The translations under genes and the position numbers were made by a program. The notes beneath the pieces were generated by a model. The model saw nothing but the letters and a program-made list of their open reading frames with translations. It was not told the origin of the DNA and ran no database searches. 64,000 bases of DNA, taken from the NCBI GenBank assembly GCA_031556375.1, contig JAVBTA010000036.1, positions 1-64,000 on the forward strand, given 5' to 3'. The stretch is from BNXB01 sp031556375. Lineage in GTDB: Bacteria; Bacteroidota; Bacteroidia; Bacteroidales; Azobacteroidaceae. This document shows positions 28,085-36,787 of the stretch, in pieces. Positions within the stretch are counted from its first letter, which is position 1. Each line of letters starts with the position of its first letter.

Positions 28085-28130
28085 TCACAGAGCAAAATAC
28101 ACAATCTCAGGATCCGGCTTAGATTTTATA
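28085..28130 (-). pseudogene. Fragment of a BF3164-like propeller C terminus
   Basis: The minus strand encodes I-K-S-K-P-D-P-E-I-V-Y-F-A-L followed by TGA. This matches the C-terminal end of the propeller at 12994 (K-P-K-P-D-P-E-I-V-Y-F-D-L). Nothing upstream extends it in frame, and it lies in the 108 bp gap before the 28045 gene, so it is a left-over of a deleted propeller gene. Confidence 0.65.
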
Positions 28131-28180
28131 CTTTTACAAAGAAAATACTTTTTCAATAATATTCAAACTTTCAGTAACTT

Positions 28181-30886
28181 TTATTTTATAATTTTAAAGA
28201 AACGCTTCCAACGATATTTGCCTGAATTTGGATCCTGGGACTTCCAGACCATCCAGGCTTTACCGATAATATGATCTTCCGGTAATAATCCCCAATAACG
28301 GGAATCTTTTGAATCCATGACCCAGTCGCCGGACATAAAATAATAATTCATCGTAAATTCATAATTATCAATAGCTTGACCATCAAGATAAACTTTTCCA
28401 CTTTCAATCCGGATCGTTTTATCAGTTTCATATTCGATCAAATTCTTATACAAACGATAATTGACGGTATCTATCTTCAGTTGATCGCCTTTCCGGGGAA
28501 TATACAGAGGTCCAAAATCTTTTATATTCCAATTATAATTTACCGAATCAAACGGGAAACAATGATAAGTCCCAGGAAGAAATTCTGACCGGCTAAGCTT
28601 CGACAATTGTTGTTGATAGGGCAAATGACCCAATACTTCAGAAATATTCCTGACTTTAAAAATACCGTTTTCGATATAAAATGTATCGCCGGGAATAGCA
28701 ATACAACGTTTTACATAGTTCACTCCCAAATCCATTTTGATTTTATTCCAACCACCAATATATGGAAAATTAAACACAAGTATATCATTTCGCTTGATTG
28801 TTCGAATACCCTTAAACCTTCTTGTCTCAACTTTTTTACCATCCAGGAAATCAAAATTCTTATAAACCCTCGGCCCTGGTATCAGTTTACTAACCAAAAT
28901 ATTTTCTCCGGCCTCAATAGACGGAACCATCGACGGACTGGGGATCTTAAACGATGCAAACAAAAATATACGTAATGATAGAGCTACAACTATAGAAATC
29001 AGGACTACAACTATTCCCTGAAAGGTAGTCTTAAGAATCTGTTTGATTTTTTGTTTATTCATGAGAGGAAATTTCTTTGCTTCCCGCCGCATTTCTTCAA
29101 TAGCGGTGGAATGGACTTTAGGCTCTTTTGTCAGGACAATTTGAGCCATATTCCGGGCTTTTTCCAATTGTCCTGCTTCTAAGTACATTTTTGTTAATAG
29201 ATAATATGGGTACATCTTATTCGGAACAATATATGATGATTTCAGGAAATATTTTTCTGCTTCTGCATATTCTTTCAATGCCTGATAATTTTTGCCCATA
29301 ATATTGTATAGCATAGGATCACAGCTAATCTGCACCGCTTTTTCCAAAACCTCGTTTGAAGTATTGTATTCTCCTGATTTAGAAAGGCTCTGAGCATATT
29401 CGAACAAAAACGGCACCTGATCCGATAATTGAGGAGCTATTTCCGCATATTTTTCCATGGCATCCTGATAGAGACCTGATTGGTACAAGATCTTATGCTT
29501 ATTCCATGATTTATATGCGGCCTTGGTCGGATAAATCGTATAAACACAATATACTGTAACTGACATACAAACTACAATCACAGATATCCAACACAACCTG
29601 TACTTCCAGTCGGCACGCTCTTTTTTATATTCTTGAGATTTTCCTCCCGTCGTAGCAACTGCCAACAAAAAGGATAGCCCTATCAGGAACGGCAAAACAC
29701 TGAAAGGATAAGATGCAAACGCAAAAATAGCTAATGCAACCAAAGACCCTGTAGCTGCAATACTTTTCTTCTTAATCCCTGAGTAAACGGTAAAAGACAA
29801 AAACAACAAAAATAGGACTAACGGAATAATCCCCTGTTCAATACCTATCTGCAAATATTCATTGAATGCATATTCCGGATTACCAGCCACATGCTCTTCT
29901 GTTTCGCTGCCTTTCCCGTCTTCAAAATACTTTGCCTGAGCCTTGCCATAGACTGCCGGGAAAGTGCCTAAGCCACTTCCTGTAATATTATCAGAAATGA
30001 CGGACAAAGATATTTTCCACATCAATGCTCGTCCATCGGCAGAGTCTTTTTTCAAATAATACATACCAACAAGGCTTGCCACCAACAAAACAATCAGCGA
30101 GAAAGAAATAATTGCAATCTTTATTTTGCTTATGTTGAGATATTCGTTAATTTTATCACCCTTCCATAAATAAACAAATAAAATAAATCCGAATCCTCCG
30201 GCTACCCCCAGCCAGGATGCCCTACTCATGGTTGCCGGCAGTATCAGTAAGGAAGCGACCACAGTTATTGATGAAATAACCAAACGAATTATAGGCAACA
30301 ATAAACTTTTATTATACTCAGATTTTAAAACTTTCCTATCCAGAATAGTGTAGTACAATGCCATTGGCGCTACCATCGCGACATAACCGGCATACGGCCC
30401 CGGATTGAAAAAAGTTCCGGTAACCCGGAATAAGTTATGATGGGAAATCCCCAAACTATAAAGTTGAGACAAACCAATAAGTGCTTCAACTAATCCGGTA
30501 CAAATAAAGAATAAAGACAGATAATAACGTGCAAAAGATGATGAAGCCAGAAAAAAACGAAAGAAAAAATATAGACAGATAATTAAAGGTAAAATCATCT
30601 GTTTCTGGCAAATACCATCTATTTTCCGCATAAAAAGAATCAGAGAAAGCGAATATAATAAAACAATCAAATCGGTTATCTCGAATTTAATTGTTTTGTT
30701 TTTATTCAGGATAAATGATAAAATACTTGCAAAAGCGGCTGTTATGACAGTTCCGTAGAACCAGAAATATTTCCCGGTGACAATACCATTCGCGAGGGTA
30801 TCGTTTATAACGAGAACTGTTGAAAACAATAATATAAATGGAAGTATTCCCCCAATATTAATAATTATCTTTCGCAATAAAATCAT
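28181..30886 (-). CDS. O-antigen ligase-like / TPR / signal peptidase I fusion
   Basis: A 901-residue three-part protein. Residues about 1-450 have some eleven to thirteen membrane helices with the Wzy/O-antigen-ligase loop (F-N-P-G-P-Y-A-G-Y and G-L-G-T-F-P-A-V-Y-G-K-A-Q). Residues 465-605 carry TPR repeats (A-L-K-E-Y-A-E-A-E-K-Y-F). Residues 609-901 are a complete type I signal peptidase: membrane helix, catalytic Ser652 in I-P-S-P-S-M-V-P-S, Lys726 in Y-V-K-R-C-I-A-I-P-G-D, and box E S-G-D-W-V-M-D-S-K-D-S-R-Y-W-G. An internal ATG at 29062 starts the peptidase part. It lies downstream of NVEALA copy B. Confidence 0.9.
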   Translation of the reverse strand: MILLRKIIINIGGILPFILLFSTVLVINDTLANGIVTGKYFWFYGTVITAAFASILSFILNKNKTIKFEITDLIVLLYSLSLILFMRKIDGICQKQMILPLIICLYFFFRFFLASSSFARYYLSLFFICTGLVEALIGLSQLYSLGISHHNLFRVTGTFFNPGPYAGYVAMVAPMALYYTILDRKVLKSEYNKSLLLPIIRLVISSITVVASLLILPATMSRASWLGVAGGFGFILFVYLWKGDKINEYLNISKIKIAIISFSLIVLLVASLVGMYYLKKDSADGRALMWKISLSVISDNITGSGLGTFPAVYGKAQAKYFEDGKGSETEEHVAGNPEYAFNEYLQIGIEQGIIPLVLFLLFLSFTVYSGIKKKSIAATGSLVALAIFAFASYPFSVLPFLIGLSFLLAVATTGGKSQEYKKERADWKYRLCWISVIVVCMSVTVYCVYTIYPTKAAYKSWNKHKILYQSGLYQDAMEKYAEIAPQLSDQVPFLFEYAQSLSKSGEYNTSNEVLEKAVQISCDPMLYNIMGKNYQALKEYAEAEKYFLKSSYIVPNKMYPYYLLTKMYLEAGQLEKARNMAQIVLTKEPKVHSTAIEEMRREAKKFPLMNKQKIKQILKTTFQGIVVVLISIVVALSLRIFLFASFKIPSPSMVPSIEAGENILVSKLIPGPRVYKNFDFLDGKKVETRRFKGIRTIKRNDILVFNFPYIGGWNKIKMDLGVNYVKRCIAIPGDTFYIENGIFKVRNISEVLGHLPYQQQLSKLSRSEFLPGTYHCFPFDSVNYNWNIKDFGPLYIPRKGDQLKIDTVNYRLYKNLIEYETDKTIRIESGKVYLDGQAIDNYEFTMNYYFMSGDWVMDSKDSRYWGLLPEDHIIGKAWMVWKSQDPNSGKYRWKRFFKIIK

Positions 30887-30900
30887 TTAATTCTAAAATA

Positions 30901-31140
30901 CTAATTCTTAATACTATCATATTCAATATAAAATACTCTTTGACCTGTCAAACGCCCAGGAAGGGTCATCCAGAGTAATGCACTTTCCGGTATTTCTTTA
31001 TATACCTGCGTTGTATCCGTAGACTCTGCATATTTGATTGGGACGAAACCTGATGTTTCTACATCCCAATAGTGCAGTATATGATCCTGTTCTAATTTAT
31101 CCTTCTGCTTGTGTATCGTGAAAGTCCGGACAGACTTCAT
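30901..31140 (-). CDS. Small hypothetical protein
   Basis: A 79-residue reading from the ATG at 31140 (a TTG eight codons upstream is in frame and the frame stays open beyond it). Charged N-terminal half, then W-D-V-E-T-S-G-F-V-P-I-K-Y and an aromatic C terminus R-V-F-Y-I-E-Y-D-S. No signal peptide. It ends 15 bp before the large fusion gene. It may be a real small gene or the tail of a deleted one; I do not recognise it. Confidence 0.45.
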   Translation of the reverse strand: MKSVRTFTIHKQKDKLEQDHILHYWDVETSGFVPIKYAESTDTTQVYKEIPESALLWMTLPGRLTGQRVFYIEYDSIKN

Positions 31141-31181
31141 TTCTGTTTTTTTATCCCGACTCAATGAACACTTAATAATAA

Positions 31182-31600
31182 CTACAAATTCAATTCATCC
31201 AAATCCAAATAGTAAACCTCATCTATATTCATATTTATTGTATACAGTCGTTTTCTAACCGGATCAGACCATACACGAAAAAAACGATCTACCCTCATTA
31301 GCAGCATAAAGCAATGTCATTATATCATCCCCCTTTTTAAAAAATTGAAAACACAATTAACAGATATCGCTTCTGTAGTACCTTGGCCTTCATCACAAAA
31401 GGAACCAACTTCTTCTCCCGTATCCACATTATAAACATTAAAAAAATGATTCGAGAAACGAGGACTCCAACAAATTAACAGCGAATCATATACCGCTATC
31501 ATTCCGGTATAGTCTCCATTCGATGAAATGGATCTACTTTCGATATTTTTTATGGTCACACTACTGTTATCGAAATATCGAATATCTCCATTAAAATAAT
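31182..31600 (-). pseudogene. Decayed BF3164-like propeller (module 2)
   Basis: Two propeller segments are recognisable in different frames. About 31320-31600 encodes F-N-V-Y-N-V-D-T-G-E-E-V-G-S-F with C-D-E-G-Q-G-T-T-E in the place of the GxGPxE blade motif. About 31182-31320 encodes F-F-R-V-W-S-D-P-V-R-K-R-L-Y-T-I-N-M and ends Y-Y-L-D-L-D-E-L-N-L-stop, as the intact paralogs end. The N-terminal signal and several blades are missing, so this is a frameshifted and internally deleted copy. It directly follows NVEALA copy B. Confidence 0.7.
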
Positions 31601-31854
31601 GGACATGGAGAATTTTTCCGCAACGTACCCATAACAGTAGTGTTATCTCCATACGTAACACATGTCTTATCATATGGAGAACAACAGTATAACTTATCAC
31701 TACTGGATGCTGATTCTCCAGTTGCCAAGGCCTCTACATTAATCAAACTCAAGTCTGCTATTCGAGTTTCCCTCCCTAAATTCAGGCTCATACTCAATCC
31801 TACTATAACAGCAAACGCCAAAACCGCTATTCCTGCAAAAATTTTCTTTTTCAT
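31591..31854 (-). CDS. NVEALA family peptide (copy B)
   Basis: An 87-residue exported peptide. Its signal-like stretch (residues 1-24) is nearly the same as copy A. N-V-E-A-L-A is at 39-44, followed by T-G-E-S and a tail with C57, C58, C65 and C84. Four cysteines allow two disulfides after export. It lies between an intact DUF1573/thioredoxin-like lipoprotein and a decayed propeller, and upstream of the signal-peptidase fusion. The 3' end may be changed by the neighbouring decay. Confidence 0.85.
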   Translation of the reverse strand: MKKKIFAGIAVLAFAVIVGLSMSLNLGRETRIADLSLINVEALATGESASSSDKLYCCSPYDKTCVTYGDNTTVMGTLRKNSPCPLF

Positions 31855-32052
31855 TATTTTAAAATTTTAAATTTGTTAATTAATTGTTTTACTTTGCTAT
31901 ATCTATCATTTCAACAGCCAAAACCTCTTGGTTTTCAAATTAATTACTTATTTTTGCCGCCTCCTTTCTTTTATAGAAAGAACCGGGCGGTTAGGATTGT
32001 CGAGCTTTGAATGAGTGACATCTTGCCGCCCTCTTTTGTTCCTTCTGGTAAG
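31855..32052 (-). promoter_or_regulatory. Conserved NVEALA leader region (copy B)
   Basis: Homologous to 14508-14705. The outer stem pairs 31976-31983 with 32038-32045. On the transcribed strand GAAGGAAC faces GUUCUUUC, so a G-C pair of copy A becomes G-U here and pairing is kept. The inner GGGCGG/CCGCCC stem is retained. A shorter relative without the stem-loop precedes the fused gene at 35280-35355. The preserved pairing supports an RNA role on the minus strand. Confidence 0.5.
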
Positions 32053-32919
32053 TTATTTTACCATTCCTTTTATTGACAACTGAAGTTTTTCTTCATTGAC
32101 ATTGCAATAAACATCTATCGTTTTGTGAAAATACCCCGGTTCTTCCGGCTTTATTGTTACTTCAAGCTTGGTTTCCTGTCCTGGCTCTACCGGAGATTTA
32201 TTCCAACTGGGAACTGTACACCCGCACGAAGATTTAACATCATCAATGACTAAAGGAACGTTACCTTCATTGGTCAATACAAACGTAACCGTCGAAACCT
32301 TCCCGACTTCCAATCCGGAAACTTCCATCTCCGACATAGGAACCCTGACCTTAGTCTTTGGAATATCAGTTGTTGTTGTTTCGCCCGTAATCTGTTGCTT
32401 GTAAAGATCCCAAACCTGAGGATTGATAGACGGATTACCTATAACCAACACCTTGTTGTTCTTGTCCAATAAGAAACACTGAAACGACATTCCTTTCGGA
32501 AAATTATTTTTCCGGTCTATTTCATTCGATTCATCTATAAAAATCGGATAATTGAACTGATCTCGTTTCATCATAAAATCCAAATCTCTGGCACTTTTAG
32601 GATTAAAATAAAAAAGGAAACCAATCTGATCAGGAGCTATAGAGTCTGCTTCATTAATTATCTTTTTCCATTCAGGCATTCGGAGCTTACAACTAGTACA
32701 ACCCATGGAATCAACATACAACAAAACTTTATAGGGCTTTTGAAACAGATCTGAGGCTAAAGTATCACGTCCCATTATCTTACATTTAATATCACTAGGG
32801 ATTTGGAGTCTCTTTCCAGTCCATTCTTTTACAACCTGTTCTATAGTTTGAATTCGGTTATCTTTCCTACAAGAGACAATCAACAATATGGCTAACAATA
32901 AAATTAATTTTCTACCCAT
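32053..32919 (-). CDS. Thioredoxin-like / DUF1573 lipoprotein
   Basis: A 288-residue lipoprotein (lipobox I-V-S-C, Cys17). Residues about 60-175 form a thioredoxin-like domain with a C74-T-S-C77 redox motif (D-S-M-G-C-T-S-C-K). Residues about 185-288 are a DUF1573 beta-sandwich with S-S-C-G-C-T-V-P and P-V-E-P-G-Q. This is the only complete copy in the window; remnants lie at 14706-14797 and 36617-36721. It directly precedes cysteine-bearing NVEALA copy B, so a role in handling its thiols in the periplasm is plausible but unproven. Confidence 0.88.
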   Translation of the reverse strand: MGRKLILLLAILLIVSCRKDNRIQTIEQVVKEWTGKRLQIPSDIKCKIMGRDTLASDLFQKPYKVLLYVDSMGCTSCKLRMPEWKKIINEADSIAPDQIGFLFYFNPKSARDLDFMMKRDQFNYPIFIDESNEIDRKNNFPKGMSFQCFLLDKNNKVLVIGNPSINPQVWDLYKQQITGETTTTDIPKTKVRVPMSEMEVSGLEVGKVSTVTFVLTNEGNVPLVIDDVKSSCGCTVPSWNKSPVEPGQETKLEVTIKPEEPGYFHKTIDVYCNVNEEKLQLSIKGMVK

Positions 32920-32947
32920 CTGTTTAATTTAAGATTTAAGTTATCCT

Positions 32948-34117
32948 TTACAATTTCTCAAACAACTGATCAACATTACCTTTTCCAAACATGATAATAG
33001 GGTTGTCACCATCTTTGATTACTGATTTTAACTGATTAATATCCTTATAAACACCATAACCCTTGGTATCCTGATTTTTTATCGTTGTATCAGGATTTAC
33101 TTTATTTCCACATATATTTTCAGAATATAAAACCGAGTAAAACTGTTCATTCTCGGAAACTTCAAAAAAATTTTTCAATTCAAATTTCTTATTATCCAAC
33201 AGAACTTTTGAGATATTAATTAACTTATTCCTGGTTTTAGAATAAAATGACAACACTCGTTTCCCGCCAAAGAAATATATAAATTTAAGATAATCATCGG
33301 TTTCGATTACACAACTAATTCGTCCGGCATATTCTTTTTGAGGATCAAGAAAGGTATTATTTAGCCTATCATGATTCTGATCAAATAAAACCTGATCCGG
33401 CACTTTATGTTTACCAAAATTCAATGCATATTGAGGCCTAAACCCCAATGAATCAACCGTAAATATAGTATCAACAAATCCAAATCCACAGATCAAATTA
33501 TTTTGAGAGGAAGACAATGACCTCCCGGAAAGCCATCGTTCAAACTCTGTATAATAATTTCTGAAGTCTACATATTTATTGTCTTTTAATGAATAGATTG
33601 CAAAACCATAGTTTTTCCCTGCATGATATCCTATCTGAAATGCAAATAGATCCGGAGCATTGGGAATAACCGAGACATCTCTCATTGAGAATTCGACTCT
33701 ATACTCGTTAATAAAATTTCCGTTTAGATCATATTTGGAAATACGTTGATAATCATCTGTTATCCATAAAAAACCATTTTCCCTATCAATTGTAAATCCA
33801 GCCATGTTTTCTCCAGCTCCATCTCCGTGGTTAACAATTTTATACAAAAACTTACCTTGCATATCAAAACAGTAGAGAAAACCAAAAAACATTTCGTCAT
33901 GAATGTAGATGCGATCATTAAATATCTCAAACTTAGTAACATCGTGTATCAAAAATTCATCAGTCGTTTCCAAACGAATAAAAACAGGATCCGAATAAAG
34001 GTCATTTAACTCCACAACCCGGCTTTTTTCGGGGTTGACATCTATAGTAATAATGTCAGTTTTTGTACAACCAATCAGAGTAAAACTTAATAAAATTACA
34101 ATAACGATTCTATTCAT
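32948..34117 (-). CDS. 6-bladed beta-propeller lipoprotein
   Basis: A 389-residue lipoprotein with lipobox L-I-G-C (Cys17). It follows the DUF5128-type 6-bladed propeller pattern: D-P-V-F-I-R-L-E-T-T-D near the start, blades with D-R-I-Y-I-H-D, the marker N-H-G-D-G-A-G-E-N (a variant of GxGPGE), and G-F-L-W-I-T-D-D. The gene is 4 bp after the fused propeller gene at 34122 and 28 bp before the DUF1573 gene, so it is inside one long transcript. Ligand unknown. Confidence 0.85.
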   Translation of the reverse strand: MNRIVIVILLSFTLIGCTKTDIITIDVNPEKSRVVELNDLYSDPVFIRLETTDEFLIHDVTKFEIFNDRIYIHDEMFFGFLYCFDMQGKFLYKIVNHGDGAGENMAGFTIDRENGFLWITDDYQRISKYDLNGNFINEYRVEFSMRDVSVIPNAPDLFAFQIGYHAGKNYGFAIYSLKDNKYVDFRNYYTEFERWLSGRSLSSSQNNLICGFGFVDTIFTVDSLGFRPQYALNFGKHKVPDQVLFDQNHDRLNNTFLDPQKEYAGRISCVIETDDYLKFIYFFGGKRVLSFYSKTRNKLINISKVLLDNKKFELKNFFEVSENEQFYSVLYSENICGNKVNPDTTIKNQDTKGYGVYKDINQLKSVIKDGDNPIIMFGKGNVDQLFEKL

Positions 34118-34121
34118 TTAC

Positions 34122-35279
34122 TTAATTACTCTTTGTTAAATCAAAATAAATAATCTCCGGTTCCGGATTGCTACAAATAGCATAAAGCCGGTTATTTTGC
34201 TTATCAAAGCAAATATTTTCAACACCAATATTGAGTTTATACATTTGTAATGGTTTTCCATCCCAATCGAAGGTCAATACTATATCTGCAACATTACTTA
34301 AACTTGATTTTACAGAGTTGGCTTCCGGATATCTCTGGTACAGAATAAATATTCTCTCGGTTGAAACTGAAAGCGCCATATTTTTTCCGATCCTATTGGT
34401 ATATTCATCTATGGAAATCGATGGGCCTCCTTCATTGGTTTGCTGATATTCCGGAATGGTTGTATAGTTTCCGGACTCAAATTGAATCCCCTTGCCATCA
34501 ACATTATAAATTTCGAACATCTCACTATGTCGTGACATATAAACCACCTTATTTAATTGAGAATTTAACCGGATCATCCCATTGTACGCCTTATTCCTAA
34601 GCATCGGAATAATTCCTTGTTTTGTATCCTGTGAGGGATAATCCCCCATATCTTGTATCGAATTTGCAGAGATATTCAAAAATGAAAAACGTTTTTCATG
34701 ACTGTTTCCCAAAGTGAGAAAGGTCGAATCACTCAGCTGCAATATGTTAGGATAAAACATTTCCAACATTTTCGGATTCTTTATATTTTGAAATAAATTT
34801 ACAAATTGAGGTACAGCTTGATTCTCAATACTATCATAAGAGCAGAAATTCAGTTTTTTTAGCAATGGATCCCAAGCATTAATTCCCATATTGGAATAAT
34901 TACGATAAAAATCCAAGACCCCAATGAATTCTCCGGGACCTTGCCCAACGTTTCCCCATTTTTTTACTAACTTTTTGCTATTCAGATCTACCATGGAAAA
35001 TAGTTGAGAGGCACGAACATCCAGTACGACCATTAGGTCATCATAAACTTCCAAGGCAGCCGGGTGCAACAAGGTACCCAAAGAATCGTGAAGCTCAAAA
35101 ACATTATAACTTAAAGATTGGGAATGATCAAAAAGATCGATAACAGATCCTTGTTTCTCTTGAGTACAAGAAATCAACAATAGTACAACAAAAGAAATTA
35201 AAAATAAAAATGCCTTTTTCGATCTTACTATCGCAGCAAAAGCCAAAACCGCTACTCCTGCAAAAATTTTCTTTTTCAT
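34122..35279 (-). CDS. NVEALA leader fused to a BF3164-like propeller lipoprotein
   Basis: A 385-residue reading. Residues 1-18 are the NVEALA leader (M-K-K-K-I-F-A-G-V-A-V-L-A-F-A-A-I-V), and from R19 it becomes a second signal peptide with lipobox L-I-S-C, followed by a full propeller (Q-G-P-G-E-F-I-G-V, ending P-E-P-E-I-I-Y-F-D-L). There is no ATG at the propeller's own expected start, so the NVEALA start codon is the only good one. A deletion between an NVEALA gene and its downstream propeller explains this. Two hydrophobic stretches in a row may disturb export. Confidence 0.85.
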   Translation of the reverse strand: MKKKIFAGVAVLAFAAIVRSKKAFLFLISFVVLLLISCTQEKQGSVIDLFDHSQSLSYNVFELHDSLGTLLHPAALEVYDDLMVVLDVRASQLFSMVDLNSKKLVKKWGNVGQGPGEFIGVLDFYRNYSNMGINAWDPLLKKLNFCSYDSIENQAVPQFVNLFQNIKNPKMLEMFYPNILQLSDSTFLTLGNSHEKRFSFLNISANSIQDMGDYPSQDTKQGIIPMLRNKAYNGMIRLNSQLNKVVYMSRHSEMFEIYNVDGKGIQFESGNYTTIPEYQQTNEGGPSISIDEYTNRIGKNMALSVSTERIFILYQRYPEANSVKSSLSNVADIVLTFDWDGKPLQMYKLNIGVENICFDKQNNRLYAICSNPEPEIIYFDLTKSN

Positions 35280-35355
35280 TATTTTTTTAATTTTAATTTG
35301 TTTACTGTTTTCTTTACTATATCCATTCTACAGCTTAAGCCATTTGGGTCGCAAA

Positions 35356-36450
35356 TTAATTCTTTAACTCATACTTTTTTATAATCATATCTTCTGTATC
35401 CAAATCTTCCGAATTCACATACATCAGATTTTCTGTTTCATCAACAAATAATGAACAGAATGGTATATCTGTTTCATATAGCTTTACCAAATTCCCATCC
35501 CAATCATAAACCGAAATCTGATCTACATAATAGTAAGGATAGCCTTTGTAATTTTCCGTATCTGATCTATTTTCTTTTCCATGGCATAAATATATAAATT
35601 TATCAGTCACGTTAACTTCATACCCCCTACGACAATCTGATTTATACTTTGCATTAAGTCCATCCTCTAAAACTACATATGTTGGAAATATATTAAAAAT
35701 TGTTTTTTTCGAGACAATCTCATGATCATGGATATCTAGTATCTCAACCAACACACCATCTCCACTGACATACAAAATTTTATTCCGTTTATTATTTGTA
35801 AATATCTTTGCATTTTCAACATAAATGGATTGTTTCACCAACATATTCTCTTCAAATCCATCGACAGGCCAGAAATTAAGAGGAAATACTGTTTGATCAT
35901 TAATGTTTATGATTGACAATATTTGTTTTTTGCCATAAATACCTCCGGAGATCAGAATCATTGAATCTGATAAATAACAAAACTTATCTCCTAATTTAAA
36001 ATTTGTTATTTTGTCAAAGCCTATCTTCTCCCAAGATGATGGATTATAAACATTCTCAGAATTATTCAAATCAATTTTATAAGCATAACTTAACCGACTC
36101 CTCTCAAGGAGCGTCAATTGGCTTTTATTTTTATCATAATAAGAAATTGGTATTATAAATTCAAAAGGCCCTATACCTTTCTTTAAAAATTTCTTTTGCT
36201 TAAACAACGTATTTCCATCTAATTTATACAAATCAATTAATGTGTCTTTATTTGTACCAAAAGCATTCATATAAAGCATTGAATCTTTCAACGCAATAAA
36301 ATTTGCAATCAATAACGGTTCATCAACTTTCAGTGTTTTTCCTTCCAATTTAATTATCTCTTTATTATCCTTTCGTCCATTTTTTGAGACATTTGAACAG
36401 GAATAAAAGACAAATACAAAAACCATAATACCTACAACATATTTAATCAT
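35356..36450 (-). CDS. TolB-like 6-bladed propeller lipoprotein
   Basis: A 364-residue lipoprotein with lipobox F-Y-S-C (Cys18). The marker motif is K-G-I-G-P-F-E-F. Blades include I-D-L-Y-K-L-D-G-N and V-Y-D-W-D-G-N-L-V-K-L-Y-E-T-D, and the C-terminal end carries the paralogs' D-E-T-E-N-L-M-Y-V-N pattern. AT content is visibly high. It is the first intact gene after the perfect operator at 36788-36806; between them lie only gene remnants. Confidence 0.85.
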   Translation of the reverse strand: MIKYVVGIMVFVFVFYSCSNVSKNGRKDNKEIIKLEGKTLKVDEPLLIANFIALKDSMLYMNAFGTNKDTLIDLYKLDGNTLFKQKKFLKKGIGPFEFIIPISYYDKNKSQLTLLERSRLSYAYKIDLNNSENVYNPSSWEKIGFDKITNFKLGDKFCYLSDSMILISGGIYGKKQILSIININDQTVFPLNFWPVDGFEENMLVKQSIYVENAKIFTNNKRNKILYVSGDGVLVEILDIHDHEIVSKKTIFNIFPTYVVLEDGLNAKYKSDCRRGYEVNVTDKFIYLCHGKENRSDTENYKGYPYYYVDQISVYDWDGNLVKLYETDIPFCSLFVDETENLMYVNSEDLDTEDMIIKKYELKN

Positions 36451-36555
36451 ATCTTAACGAATCAACTATAAATTGTTAAAAACTTCAACACTCATCAAAC
36501 TCAGAACATGCGTATACATCTTATCTGAATATCCATATTTCTTTCATTATTACAA

Positions 36556-36645
36556 TTATGATTTCTCATGACCCTCCAGGGTCATGCTTCCACTCTGTCC
36601 GTCTGCATTCGTAAAATTAAATGTGCAAGTACTTCCGAACTTTCG
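36556..36645 (-). pseudogene. C-terminal tail of a deleted small exported peptide (NVEALA-like)
   Basis: An open frame encodes R-K-F-G-S-T-C-T-F-N-F-T-N-A-D-G and continues Q-S-G-S-M-T-L-E-G-H-E-K-S to a TAA at 36556. The composition (one Cys, short Ser/Thr/Gly tail) and its place between a DUF1573 remnant and a propeller match the tail of an NVEALA peptide. It has no start codon of its own. The segment also holds a perfect CATGACCCT-CC-AGGGTCATG inverted repeat (36567-36586). Confidence 0.45.
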
Positions 36646-36721
36646 GTCCTGGCTCTACCTGAGATTTGTTCCAACCGGGAACCGTACATCCACAGGAAGA
36701 TAAAATTATTTTTCTACTCAT
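36617..36721 (-). pseudogene. DUF1573 gene remnant with an open 34-codon frame (module 3)
   Basis: From the ATG at 36721 the frame reads M-S-R-K-I-I-L and then S-S-C-G-C-T-V-P-G-W-N-K-S-Q-V-E-P-G before running out of register. The first seven residues match the start of the intact DUF1573 lipoprotein and the next part matches its residues about 232-250. About 670 bases have been lost at one junction, which is the same junction as in the module 1 remnant. It could still give a 34-residue peptide with a C-x-C pair. Confidence 0.75.
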
Positions 36722-36787
36722 CTGTTTAATTTAAGATTTAAGCTATTCTTTACAAAAATATAATATTTTTTTTCAAAAAAGCATTTA

